From NCBI RefSeq assembly GCF_014636295.1, contig NZ_BMEC01000017.1, positions 1 to 64,000 of the forward strand: DNA of 64,000 bases, read 5' to 3'. Positions 39,316 to 48,794 of this stretch are shown piece after piece. Within the stretch, counting starts at the first letter, position 1. Every line of letters begins with the position of its first letter. The notes under the pieces are model-generated. The model had not been told where the DNA came from, ran no database searches, and was given only the letters and a program-made list of their open reading frames with translations. Source of the DNA: Marivirga lumbricoides (GTDB taxonomy: Bacteria; Bacteroidota; Bacteroidia; Cytophagales; Cyclobacteriaceae). A program made the position numbers and the translations under genes.

Positions 39316-39374
39316 AGTGTTTATAATTTTGCTTTTAATAGATGCGGTTAACGAAGTAAATTTATAAAAGTTAA

Positions 39375-39989
39375 ATGATTAATTCCGATAAAAGACTAAC
39401 TGATTCATTTTACTTGAGGAGCGATGTTGTTCAAATTGCCAGAGAACTGTTGGGTATGAAAATTTTCACTTTTACTAATAATGTGATTACGGCAGGAATC
39501 ATTACTGAAACAGAGGCTTATTCAGGAATGAATGACAAAGCTTGCCATGCGCATTTGGGTAAGTTTACCAAGCGCACTTCAACTATGTATGAAAAAGGTG
39601 GTAGTGCTTATATATACTTGTGCTACGGGATCCATCATCTATTTAATATCGTAACTAATATAGAAGGAAAGGCTGATGCTGTTTTAATAAGAGCGATAGA
39701 ACCTATTGAGGGAGTTGAGGTAATGCATGAAAGAAGGTCTGTCAAAAGTAAATCTATTAAGCTAGGTTCCGGCCCCGGTAAATTAACCCAGGCATTAGGA
39801 ATTACAAAGGACCTGAATGGCATTGATTTAACTGAATCAGAAACAATTTGGATTGAAAGAGGAGATAAGGCTATACACCCTAATAAAATAATAGCTGACA
39901 AAAGGATAGGTATTGACTATGCTGAAGAAGATGCACTTTTACACTGGCGATTTTATATCAGCCAAAATAAATCTGTAAGTAAGTTCTAA
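39375..39989 (+). CDS. DNA-3-methyladenine glycosylase (AAG/MPG type)
   Basis: A 204-residue protein of usual length. Family features: ARELLGMKIF, the catalytic Glu region TETEAYSGMNDKACHA (about 53-68), YIYLCYGIHHLFNIVTN (about 82-98), LIRAIEPIEG and GPGKLTQALGI. It removes alkylated and deaminated purines (3-methyladenine, hypoxanthine) to begin base-excision repair. Monocistronic or first of a pair with the universal stress protein gene 43 bp downstream. Confidence 0.93.
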   Translation: MINSDKRLTDSFYLRSDVVQIARELLGMKIFTFTNNVITAGIITETEAYSGMNDKACHAHLGKFTKRTSTMYEKGGSAYIYLCYGIHHLFNIVTNIEGKADAVLIRAIEPIEGVEVMHERRSVKSKSIKLGSGPGKLTQALGITKDLNGIDLTESETIWIERGDKAIHPNKIIADKRIGIDYAEEDALLHWRFYISQNKSVSKF

Positions 39990-40032
39990 ATGCAGAAAAA
40001 AAAACATATATTCAATTAAACCTAAAACTGTA

Positions 40033-40860
40033 ATGGATAAAGTATTATGTCCTGTCGATTTTTCCGAGTATTCTTTGAATGCTTTGGAATATGCTGCAAA
40101 CCTATTGCAAATTAGAAAGGGTAATTTAACTTTACTTCATATTTTTACAGAAGAGGAATTTTCTAAATCTGTTAGAAGTGATCATCCTGAAAATAATTTC
40201 TCCTCCCTAAAAGAACATGCTTTAGAAAAGTTAAGGCTTTTGTCAGAAGACACTGAAGATACATTTAATATCAATTGTACTTATAACTTATCCATAGGAG
40301 GAGTTGATAAAACAATTGCAAATTATGCGGAAAGTAATGATTTTGATTACATAGTCATGGGGACTTTAGGATCAGGTTACAATCAACAAACAATTATTGG
40401 AAGCCAAACAATGCGTACCGTAGCAGAAGCAAAAACCCCTGTAATTACTGTTCCTATCCAATCATCCTTCATTAAGCTTGAATCTGTTATATATGCTTCT
40501 GATTATTCAGATTTAGATAAACTTACCATGCAGAAGTTAGTGAGCTTTATCTATAACTTTCATAGTAGAATAAGATTTGTTCACGTAACCCATACCAAAG
40601 ACAAAACAACTGAGAAAAATTATGAGACCTTTAAAGACGATTTAGAAACTTTTTTAGGATATGATAAAATAAGTTATCATTTAATGGAATATAAAGAGGA
40701 TATAAGTCATGGTATTCAAGAGTTTGTAAATGAACACCATGGTGATCTTCTAGTTTTGCTTAAAAGGAAACGAAATTTTTTAGATAAACTGTTAAGCTCA
40801 AGTGTTTCAAAAGAATTATCATACTTTAGCACCAGGCCATTATTAATTTACAAAGAGTAA
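40033..40860 (+). CDS. Two-domain universal stress protein (UspA family)
   Basis: A 275-residue protein with two Usp domains in tandem (about 1-140 and 146-275). The first has DFSEYSLNALEYA and the ATP-binding motif G-2x-G-9x-G-S (GTLGSGYNQQTIIGS, about 114-128). The second opens with YASDYSDLDKLTM but lacks that glycine motif (VLLKRKRNFLDKLLSSSVSK), so only the first domain should bind ATP. Such proteins are induced under starvation or low oxygen. Cytosolic. Confidence 0.88.
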   Translation: MDKVLCPVDFSEYSLNALEYAANLLQIRKGNLTLLHIFTEEEFSKSVRSDHPENNFSSLKEHALEKLRLLSEDTEDTFNINCTYNLSIGGVDKTIANYAESNDFDYIVMGTLGSGYNQQTIIGSQTMRTVAEAKTPVITVPIQSSFIKLESVIYASDYSDLDKLTMQKLVSFIYNFHSRIRFVHVTHTKDKTTEKNYETFKDDLETFLGYDKISYHLMEYKEDISHGIQEFVNEHHGDLLVLLKRKRNFLDKLLSSSVSKELSYFSTRPLLIYKE

Positions 40861-41114
40861 GCTTTTGGTAAAAGAGCAATCACTGCTTCAGACCCACTTT
40901 ATTAAAATACCGGTTATTAAATATTAGTATTATTGTATATGTTGCAACACTTTAATAAATTTAATCGATTTTTCGGATTGAAAAGCAACAGAAATAATAA
41001 TAATAAAAAAATATTACCTGTCTATCAATCGTTTAAAGATTTACAAATACATATTGTAAAGTTTTACTTTTAGTAAAATTTATCATAAAGCATAAGAATG
41101 CTATTTTTAGGACC

Positions 41115-42701
41115 ATGAAGCTATTACTTATATCAACTTTTATATTTTCTTCTACTATACTGTTAGCACAGAATCTTAAGAAACCTCAAATTATAGACTC
41201 CCTTGAAAGCAAGTTTGATGATATTTCACCTGTAATCTCACCTGATGGAGAAACGCTGTATTTTACTAAAGCAAAGCATCCGGAGAATTCAGGTGGAGAA
41301 AATGACCCGGGTGATATATGGCAGAGTAAAAAAGTGGATGGAAAGTGGTCCAGAGCAGTAAAGATGAAAGGACCTGTTAATAATGCATTTTATAATGCGG
41401 TTATAGGAATTACAGCTGATGGCAATATCATGTATGTTGTTGGGAATTACGATAGTCCCAGAAAAGAGGGAGTGTCCTTTTCGCGCAGAATAAATGATAG
41501 TTGGAGCGAGCCAAAGGCAGTGGATATTCCTTATTTCAAAAACAAGTCAGATCATCTGTCCGGTAGTCTTTCACCTGATGGTAAAATAATGGTTTTGAGC
41601 CTTGAATCTTTCGGAACAACAGGAAATGAAGATATTTACTATACATTTCGTAAAACAATTGATCAGTGGACTGAATTAAGAAACCTTGGCGAAGACATTA
41701 ATACAAGTGCTCAGGAGTATTCCCCTTACCTTGCAGGCGATAATAAAACATTGTTTTATAGTTCAAACGGGTTAGGAGGGGCAGGAAGCAGAGACGTGTT
41801 TTATAGCACCAGGCAGGATGCCACATGGACGAGTTGGTCCGAACCTGTAAATCTCTCAATAATTAATTCAGAAGGTGCAGATTGGTATTTTAAACTAATT
41901 GAAGGCACTGATGAGGCGCTCCTTGTAAATACTTTGAACAGTACGGGTTTGGGCAATCTTTTGATGGTGAACAAGCCTGAAGAAATAGGTGAATTAGAAG
42001 CTGCAGTAGTAGAAAAAGTGGTAGTAGAAACTAAGCCTGTTATACCTTATAAAAGTAATAAAAATGATTCACTTGATCGCACTAAGATAGAGATCTCTTT
42101 TAATATTATTGATGGGCTTACAGGTAAGCAATTAACCCCTCAAATAATAGTAAAAGGTGTAAATGAGATGAAAAAGAGCTCTTTTTCTGAAATTATATTG
42201 TCTGCGGGTTCTTCCTATAAAACAAGTCTTTTCAAGGATTCCACATATAAAGTGGGTATTGATGCCGAAGGCTACCTGAATGAAACAAGAAACATTAAAA
42301 CTGACACAATTGAAAATAATGATGTAATAGTATTGGAGCTTGTTAAGTTAGAAAAAGGTACAACTATACAATTGCAAAGTGTTCTTTTTAAAAGAGGCAC
42401 CTCGGAAATGCAAGAAAGTTCTTTCGAAGAATTAGATAGGGTAGTAAGTATGCTTAAAAAGAATGAAAAAGTAGAAATAGAACTTTCAGGACATACAGAT
42501 AATACAGGGAGTTCAAAATTAAACATTAAGCTTTCACAGGAACGAGCAGATGTTATTAAAGAGTATTTAGTAGGTAAGGGGATTGATGATAGCCGTTTGA
42601 AGAGTAAAGGATATGGAGGGGCTAGACCAATTGCCAGTAATAAATCTGAAGCTACCAGAAAATTAAACAGAAGAGTTGAATTTACAATTACAAAAAATTA
42701 A
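41115..42701 (+). CDS. OmpA-family protein with PD40 repeats (second copy)
   Basis: A 528-residue protein: signal peptide (1-19), PD40 blades (about 30-270; SPDGETLYFTKA, SPDGKIMVLSLES, DNKTLFYSSNGLGGAGSRD), a linker and an Ig/carboxypeptidase-like region (about 310-400), then an OmpA C-domain (about 420-528; VEIELSGHTDNTG, LSQERADVIKEYLVGKGI, NRRVEFTI). The GHTDN motif fits canonical peptidoglycan binding. It lacks the TPR part of the 36623-38371 protein. Followed 7 bp later by a TetR regulator gene. Confidence 0.87.
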   Translation: MKLLLISTFIFSSTILLAQNLKKPQIIDSLESKFDDISPVISPDGETLYFTKAKHPENSGGENDPGDIWQSKKVDGKWSRAVKMKGPVNNAFYNAVIGITADGNIMYVVGNYDSPRKEGVSFSRRINDSWSEPKAVDIPYFKNKSDHLSGSLSPDGKIMVLSLESFGTTGNEDIYYTFRKTIDQWTELRNLGEDINTSAQEYSPYLAGDNKTLFYSSNGLGGAGSRDVFYSTRQDATWTSWSEPVNLSIINSEGADWYFKLIEGTDEALLVNTLNSTGLGNLLMVNKPEEIGELEAAVVEKVVVETKPVIPYKSNKNDSLDRTKIEISFNIIDGLTGKQLTPQIIVKGVNEMKKSSFSEIILSAGSSYKTSLFKDSTYKVGIDAEGYLNETRNIKTDTIENNDVIVLELVKLEKGTTIQLQSVLFKRGTSEMQESSFEELDRVVSMLKKNEKVEIELSGHTDNTGSSKLNIKLSQERADVIKEYLVGKGIDDSRLKSKGYGGARPIASNKSEATRKLNRRVEFTITKN

Positions 42702-42708
42702 ACCACTA

Positions 42709-43347
42709 ATGGTGAAAGAGGAGTTTTCAGTGCGTGATAGAAAGGCAGCCAAATTAAAATTGCTTATTCTTTCTCATACTAAGGAATTATTAGTCAGGAA
42801 GAATTTTAATGACATTCATGTAACTGAAATCTGCAAAAGTGTTGGAATTTCAAAAGTGACTTTCTTTCGATACTTTCCTCAAAAAGAAGATATTCTGCTC
42901 TATGGAATGAGAATTTGGGCCTTCGAAACTTCTATCAAAATTAAAGATAAAGCACTGGAAGGTTTAAAAGCAGTAACTTTTATCTTTGAAAGATACGGTG
43001 AGCTCTGTGAGAAGTATAATTCAATGGTACTTCATTTAATAAAGTACTATGCAGTGGCTGAAACAGTTCTTAAACCTATCAGTATAAAGAAAGCAGAAAA
43101 AACACTTCTATATCCTCAAAATGCAGATATTCAAAATTTTGAAGTACTCGCATTTGATAAGTTACTTGAAAAACATTTGCTGGAAGCAATTTTTAAAACT
43201 GAAGTAACGCGAAGTTCTGATGTAAACGATATGGTCAGAATGCTATTAACCATTACTTATGGGTCGATTTTAGTTGCTAAGATGAAGCAATTACCAGTGA
43301 AGGCACTATTAAAAAAGAACATAACCGCTGTACTTGAAACTTTTTAA
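42709..43347 (+). CDS. TetR-family transcriptional regulator
   Basis: A 212-residue protein. N-terminal TetR helix-turn-helix (about 15-62; ILSHTKELLVRKNFNDIHVTEICKSVGISKVTFFRYFPQKEDIL in part). The C-terminal helical ligand/dimer domain has no recognised ligand signature. The start is ATG at 42709, 7 bp after the OmpA-family stop codon; an upstream in-frame TTG would lie inside that gene. It may control the OmpA-family gene or the deoxyhypusine-synthase-like gene beside it. Confidence 0.87.
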   Translation: MVKEEFSVRDRKAAKLKLLILSHTKELLVRKNFNDIHVTEICKSVGISKVTFFRYFPQKEDILLYGMRIWAFETSIKIKDKALEGLKAVTFIFERYGELCEKYNSMVLHLIKYYAVAETVLKPISIKKAEKTLLYPQNADIQNFEVLAFDKLLEKHLLEAIFKTEVTRSSDVNDMVRMLLTITYGSILVAKMKQLPVKALLKKNITAVLETF

Positions 43348-43386
43348 CAGGCACTGATACTTCTTTAGACCCTCATATATTTTCTT

Positions 43387-43394
43387 TATTTTTG
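43387..43394 (+). promoter_or_regulatory. -7 promoter element of the DHS-like gene
   Basis: TATTTTTG fits TAnnTTTG exactly and is followed by CA; at the -33 distance there is only TTTAG. The start codon at 43410 lies 15 nt after the element, giving a very short leader of about 8-10 nt. Confidence 0.5.
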
Positions 43395-43409
43395 CAGAAA
43401 CCTTATATT

Positions 43410-44375
43410 ATGGAAATAACAAAATTCTTAAAACACAATTATAGACATTTCAATGCTGCAGCCCTTATTGATGCAGCTGAAGCATATAAAGCACACGTTG
43501 AATCTGGCAAGAAGATGATGATTACCATGGCAGGCGCCATGTCAACTGCCGAATTAGGTATATCTATGGCGGAGATGATCAGACAAGATAAAGTTCAAAT
43601 TATCAGCTGCACGGGTGCTAACCTTGAAGAAGACTTAATGAACCTTGTTGCACACTCGCACTACAGAAGAGTGCCTAATTACAGAGATTTAACCCCTGAG
43701 CAAGAATGGGAGTTACTGGAGAAAGGACTTAACCGTGTAACTGATACCTGTATTCCTGAAGAAGAAGCCTTCCGAAGATTACAGAAGCACATTTTCAAGA
43801 TTTGGAAGGATGCTGAAGACAAGGGTGAGCGGTATTTCCCACATGAATTCATGTATAAAATGATTCAGTCAGGTGTGTTGGAAGAATACTATGAAATAGA
43901 CCCGAAAGACAGTTGGATGTTGGCAGCAGCGGAAAAGAATCTTCCTATGGTAGTACCTGGTTGGGAAGACAGTACAATGGGTAATATCTTCGCCAGCTAT
44001 TGTGTAAAAGGTGAGTTAAAGCCATCAACAATGAAATCAGGTATCGAATACATGACTTTTCTGGCAGACTATTATAAGAAAAATGCTGGTACAGAAGGGA
44101 TTGGCTTTTTCCAAATAGGAGGGGGCATAGCGGGTGACTTCCCAATATGTGTGGTACCAATGCTTTACCAGGATTTAGAATATACTGATGTGCCTTTCTG
44201 GAGCTACTTCTGTCAGATTTCAGATTCCACAACAAGCTATGGTTCTTATTCTGGCGCTGTGCCTAATGAGAAAATAACATGGGGTAAATTAGATATTAAA
44301 ACTCCTAAATTTATTGTAGAGTCTGATGCTACTATAGTTGCACCGTTAATGTTTGCCATTATTTTAGGGCAATAG
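43410..44375 (+). CDS. Deoxyhypusine-synthase-like protein (possible homospermidine synthase)
   Basis: A 321-residue protein with the NAD-binding deoxyhypusine-synthase fold: MMITMAGAMSTAELGISMAEMI (about 36-57), SCTGANLEEDLMNLVAHSHY (about 66-85), PGWEDSTMGNIFASY (about 181-195), GIGFFQIGGGIAGDF (about 229-243). The catalytic lysine region is VPNEKITWGKL, with Lys293. Eukaryotic and archaeal DHS modify eIF5A using spermidine; bacteria have no eIF5A, and homologues make homospermidine or act on other polyamines. The start is ATG 43410; an upstream TTG overlaps the promoter. Confidence 0.88.
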   Translation: MEITKFLKHNYRHFNAAALIDAAEAYKAHVESGKKMMITMAGAMSTAELGISMAEMIRQDKVQIISCTGANLEEDLMNLVAHSHYRRVPNYRDLTPEQEWELLEKGLNRVTDTCIPEEEAFRRLQKHIFKIWKDAEDKGERYFPHEFMYKMIQSGVLEEYYEIDPKDSWMLAAAEKNLPMVVPGWEDSTMGNIFASYCVKGELKPSTMKSGIEYMTFLADYYKKNAGTEGIGFFQIGGGIAGDFPICVVPMLYQDLEYTDVPFWSYFCQISDSTTSYGSYSGAVPNEKITWGKLDIKTPKFIVESDATIVAPLMFAIILGQ

Positions 44376-44396
44376 ACACTCAATATTAATAAGAGA

Positions 44397-44434
44397 GCCA
44401 TTTTCAGATTACCATCCGGAAATGGCTTTTTTTT
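44397..44434 (+). terminator. Terminator of the DHS-like gene
   Basis: AGCCATTT (44397-44404) pairs with AAATGGCT (44420-44427), 15-nt loop, then a run of T, 21 bp after the stop codon. Confidence 0.85.
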
Positions 44435-44455
44435 CTATAAAGTTATTTCTCACTG

Positions 44456-45729
44456 TTAGTCCTTTTCAACATTTATGAAGGCTCCCACAATTAAAACAAG
44501 TAACATAGTGGCTGCTGAAAGCATAAAAATTCTTTGCTCAAGGTAACCGAATATAAAACCTCCTGCTACCAAGCCAATTATACTGGCAAAACTCCCAAAG
44601 CTGCTGGCAAAACCCTGTATAGCCCCTGTTGATTTTTAGTGCCTTTTGTGGAAAGAATTGAAAGGAAGGAGGGCCACATTAAACCATTTCCTAAACCGAA
44701 TAATACTGCTCCCACATATATAATTATTGTATTCGTAAAAGTTAAGCACCCAAACATCAGGATTAAAAGAATGCTTCCTGCCACAAATAATTGTTTTTCA
44801 TTAAAATGATCATTAAGATAATTGAGCCCGGGACCCTGAGTGAAGATCATTACCCCTGAAAGGACTGTGAAAAATGGCCCAAGCTGAGAAGGATCCCATT
44901 GAAGAATGTCTGCCGCATAAATGGGAAAAGTGGCGTAGAAGAAATTAAAAGCTAAAAATATCAGAAAATAAAGTACCATCATGATGGGTACATCTTTTAC
45001 TTTCCAAATTGCAGGTTTAGAAGAAGGTAAATCAGCAGCACTATTATCATCAGGCTCTCCACTTTTACTTTCTTTTAACAGAAATTGGATAATAAAAACA
45101 CCTACCAAAGAGATGAATGCAGATAAAATGACGGTTTTAAGCTCTCCCGATGCTGTTGCAGCAATTAAACCTGACAACACTGGCCCAACAATAAATCCCA
45201 GATTCATGGCGGAAGACATCTTTCCAAAGTTTTTCTTCCTGGTTTGGGGAGTGGAAATATCTGCCAGGTAGGCATTTGCCACAGAAATATTTCCGCCTGT
45301 CAGCCCATCAAAAGCCCTGGCTACAAATAATATCATTAAAGGAAGTGTAAAGAGAATAGCGTCCTCTTTAAATGTAAATTCAAAAAAGGTTATGTGTGGA
45401 ACAAAAAAAGCTACAATGAATATGAGCCATGAAGCTAGCGTGCCTATCTGGCTTAAGAGTAGTATTTTCCTTCTACCTATTTTATCGGACCACTTTCCCA
45501 GTATGGGGCCTCCAATTAACTGAAATGCAGGATAGACGGCTCCCATAAGTCCGTAAATGATTTCATTACCACCAAAATCACGAACCAGGTAAACCAGAAA
45601 AGGTAAAATAACGCTGTAACCTAATGCACCAATAAAATTGACGGTAAGTAACGGGAGGATGGAAAACTTTTTGTCACTTGAAATTTTATCATCACTCATT
45701 TCTGCATTTTCGCTTAGCATAATTGGCAA
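44456..45729 (-). pseudogene. MFS transporter (TCR/Tet type) with one-base frameshift near the 3' end
   Basis: The uninterrupted frame runs 45729-44578 (383 residues) with MFS motifs: GLMGAVYPAFQLIGGPILGKWSDKIGRRK (motif A, about 57-85 in part), ARAFDGLTGGN and 10-11 transmembrane helices. After NQQG near 44623-44626 the frame changes. The next frame continues as a normal last two helices (IQGFASSFGSFASIIG, FMLSAATMLLVLIVGAF) to a stop at 44456. Adding one G to the GGGG run (minus strand) restores a 424-residue protein. Either a recent frameshift mutation or a sequencing error. The intact protein would be a drug or solute exporter. Confidence 0.85.
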
Positions 45730-45991
45730 TAGGAAGTTGTAAATACTTCAAGAAATATACTTATTAATATTTGTACAATTGGCACAATTGATATAATCCG
45801 GACAAATGCTTATCTCTAACAAGAAAAATTAATATTTGTATTTAATATTGTTATGTTTAATAAGCCTGTAAAAATAGTTAAGGAATGATTTTAGTTAAAA
45901 TCATAATATTTAGATAATTTGAAAATACAAATATTTAATAAAACCTCTCTTATATTCGTGCGAATTAATTCTCTCAGTTTTAGTATTAAGT

Positions 45992-47818
45992 ATGTTTATT
46001 AAGGTCAATTCTATAAGAGGTAGAATATTTTTGGGTTTTTTGCTTATCATACTTTTATCACTAATCATTTTCCTACTTAATTACTCTTACCTGGTAAGGA
46101 TTGATTCCATTCGTAAAACGGAGAGAGAGCTAAATAATATTGAGTTAAAAACTTTAAGAGTTATTAAGCTCGATAATGATTTCCTGGATATTGAGTCCAT
46201 AAATGCAAGTTATTTTGAAACCAGGGAGAGTGTTTTTTTGGATAAGCGGGATAGCTTGATGTCCCAATTATTTGACGAACTAACCACACAACAGAATCAA
46301 AATAGCGATTATTTTTCCATCCGAAACGGCCTAAGAATTATTTCTGCCACATTAGAAACGTATAACAGTAAATTTCGAGTGCTTGCAGACAATGTTTATC
46401 AACGGGGTTTCAAAGACTATGGCTTGGAAGGTGAAATGCGTGAATATGCTCACCAGCTAGAGGATCAGGAGTCTGTTGATCTTTCACTTGTGCTTTCGCT
46501 TAGAAGACATGAAAAAGATTTTTTCTTAAGAAATGATCAGGCTTATATAGATGCTTTTAACAGTTTAGCCCAGACAAATATCTTAAAGTTGGAAAAGCAA
46601 AAGGCAGATAGTGCAAAGCTGCGGCTATTGAAATCCTATGTAAATTCTTTTAATGAGTTGGTAAAAGTTCAAAAAACTATTGGACTCAATAGCAATGAAG
46701 GCCTAAGGAAGGAATTGAATGATTTAACAATCTCTTTAGGAGAGGATTTTGCACATCTTTCTGAATCCACTTCAGGGCAATCAAATTTTCTAATTAAGAG
46801 CGTTTTCATTGTATTTGTAATTAGTATAGTTGTGTGCCTGATTATTGCTTTAGTGGTGAGTTATTTTCTGTCTGCTAAACTTTCGGACCCAATTAAAAGA
46901 CTTTCTGGCATTATGGAAAAGTATATGAATTCTAATGACAAATCTATTGATGATTTTCAAAGTGGTATCACCAAGCCAGCCAGGGAGATAGAAAAGCTTT
47001 CTGATTCTTTTTTTATGCTAATGCACCAACGTGAATATCAGTTGAATGAAATAGAGTCAAAATCTCAGCAAATGGCCTTGAAAAATGATGAGCTGGAGAA
47101 ATTGAATGATGAATTAGATAAATTTATTTATAGTACAGCACATGATTTAAGGTCTCCTTTGTCCTCTATTTTAGGCCTTATCAATTTACTGGAATATGAT
47201 ACTTCACATAAGAGTAAAATAGAGTATGCTGAAATGATGAAAAATAGCATTTCTAAAATGGAGCTATTTATAAAAGATGTAGTAGATTACAGTAAAAATA
47301 AAAAGTTAGAAATAGAAAATGCTCCGCTTAATATCAGGAAGTTAATTGAGGATGTCCTGGAAGAACATCGATTTATACCTTCTTATAAATATATGACCAT
47401 TCAAACATCGATTGAAGGTGACGGAATAGTGTACACTGACTATAATCGATTGAAAATTATTTTCAACAACCTAGTTTCCAATGCTATTCGGTATTCAGAT
47501 TCAGAGAAAGAAGAGCGTTTTATTCATATTAAAATATCCTATACTGAAGGGTATTTCAAGATGCTATTCGAAGATAATGGACAGGGAATAAGTGAATTAC
47601 ATTTAAAAAAGATTTTTAATATGTTCTACAGGGCCAATGAAAAGTCTGAAGGCTCAGGCCTGGGCCTGTTTATATTAAAAGAGACTATAATGAAGTTAGA
47701 AGGGAACATTAATGTTAATTCTGAATTAAAGGTAGGTACAGTTTTTGAAATTAATATTCCTAATAAAGTTCCAAAAAATAATGAGCCATTACAACTTAAA
47801 ATAGAGCCTGTTAGGTAA
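45992..47818 (+). CDS. Membrane sensor histidine kinase
   Basis: A 608-residue protein: TM1 (about 10-30), a large periplasmic helical sensor (31-265, coiled-coil/four-helix type), TM2 (about 268-292), HAMP (about 292-345), a coiled coil, HisKA with His384 in STAHDLRSPLSSILG, and HATPase with N-box (IIFNNLVSNAIRYSD), G1 (FEDNGQGI), F-box (NMFYRANE) and G2 (GSGLGLFI). It phosphorylates a response regulator not found next to it, so it is an orphan kinase here. The closest upstream gene is divergent. Signal unknown. Confidence 0.93.
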   Translation: MFIKVNSIRGRIFLGFLLIILLSLIIFLLNYSYLVRIDSIRKTERELNNIELKTLRVIKLDNDFLDIESINASYFETRESVFLDKRDSLMSQLFDELTTQQNQNSDYFSIRNGLRIISATLETYNSKFRVLADNVYQRGFKDYGLEGEMREYAHQLEDQESVDLSLVLSLRRHEKDFFLRNDQAYIDAFNSLAQTNILKLEKQKADSAKLRLLKSYVNSFNELVKVQKTIGLNSNEGLRKELNDLTISLGEDFAHLSESTSGQSNFLIKSVFIVFVISIVVCLIIALVVSYFLSAKLSDPIKRLSGIMEKYMNSNDKSIDDFQSGITKPAREIEKLSDSFFMLMHQREYQLNEIESKSQQMALKNDELEKLNDELDKFIYSTAHDLRSPLSSILGLINLLEYDTSHKSKIEYAEMMKNSISKMELFIKDVVDYSKNKKLEIENAPLNIRKLIEDVLEEHRFIPSYKYMTIQTSIEGDGIVYTDYNRLKIIFNNLVSNAIRYSDSEKEERFIHIKISYTEGYFKMLFEDNGQGISELHLKKIFNMFYRANEKSEGSGLGLFILKETIMKLEGNINVNSELKVGTVFEINIPNKVPKNNEPLQLKIEPVR

Positions 47819-48055
47819 TTACACGGGAATCAATGATATATGTATGCGAAATTTAAAAACCAATGATTACTCATTGTGTAATCTAATTTTAGATTCTATA
47901 TAAAGAGTTTAATATCTGGCTTATTTAAAAGTTCAAATATGGACATACTACTGTTCATAGATGTACAATGTATAAATGATATTTGTTTTATGTATCTAAT
48001 TTACAGTGAGTTATGAAATGGTATGGTAGTTGGTTTTTCTAAATAAAAACTTATT

Positions 48056-48244
48056 ATGACAAGCTTACTACTTTTTTGCATTTTATTCATTCTATGTTGG
48101 CCATTAGCTATCCTATTATTAGTGCTTTATCCTTTTATATGGCTGCTATCAATTCCATTTAGATTATTAGGAATAGCTGTTAATTTCTCATTCTCACTGA
48201 TTGAGTCAATTCTTCTCTTTCCCTTCCGATTAATAAGGCGCTAG
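48056..48244 (+). CDS. Small hydrophobic membrane protein
   Basis: A 62-residue protein with about two hydrophobic helices (1-31 and 37-55) and a basic C-terminus (FPFRLIRR). The repeated PFxWLLxIPFRLLG motif is seen in small proteins of several Bacteroidota, so I think it is real despite its size. It has an ATG start, standard length and no overlap with neighbours. Function unknown. Confidence 0.6.
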   Translation: MTSLLLFCILFILCWPLAILLLVLYPFIWLLSIPFRLLGIAVNFSFSLIESILLFPFRLIRR

Positions 48245-48307
48245 TTTTTGTCGATTTTCTTTTTTTTCAGTGATTAAGCTACTAACATTGCTCAGTAATT
48301 TAATCAG

Positions 48308-48706
48308 ATGGAAAAAGGATTTATCAAAGAAGTAATTATTCAGCCCAGTGATTTTGATCAGATGGGACATGTGAATAATGTAGTTTATCTTCAGTGGGTT
48401 CAGGATGTTGCTGAAGCACACTGGAAGAGCATTTCTGATGAGGATTTATTAAAAGAATTTGTGTGGGTTGCCTTGAGACATGAAATCGACTATCTCAAAG
48501 AAATAAAACCAGGAGAAACCATTATTGCGGAGACTTTTGTAAAATCTATGGAAGGGGTGAAGTCAGAACGACATACAGTAATATCATCAGCTGATTCTGG
48601 TCAGGTAAAATCCAAAGCAATTACTTTTTGGTGTCTGCTTGATGCTAAAAGTAAGCGACCTAAGCGAATTCCGCAGGATCTTAAAGATTTATTCATAGCT
48701 CTTTAA
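48308..48706 (+). CDS. Acyl-CoA thioesterase (hotdog, 4HBT/YbgC type)
   Basis: A 132-residue single hotdog domain with the 4HBT signature SDFDQMGHVNNVVYLQW (about 14-30), where the Asp is the catalytic residue, and HEIDYLKEIKPGETI (about 58-72). It hydrolyses acyl-CoA thioesters; substrate unknown. Cytosolic. Separated by 63 bp from the small membrane protein gene and 88 bp from yaaA, all in one direction, so perhaps an operon. Confidence 0.88.
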   Translation: MEKGFIKEVIIQPSDFDQMGHVNNVVYLQWVQDVAEAHWKSISDEDLLKEFVWVALRHEIDYLKEIKPGETIIAETFVKSMEGVKSERHTVISSADSGQVKSKAITFWCLLDAKSKRPKRIPQDLKDLFIAL

Positions 48707-48794
48707 AATAAATCTAAGGACTAAAAATTCTTCGTTTAAATATGTAAGCCTAAACAAATAGACGATTATTTTGTCATTCTAAATAAAAAAATAA

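Noticed and set aside
36623-42701. Assigning the two PD40-OmpA proteins to the type IX secretion or gliding machinery
   Set aside because: The domain layout resembles PorE-like proteins but no other gld, spr or por gene is present in the window to support it.
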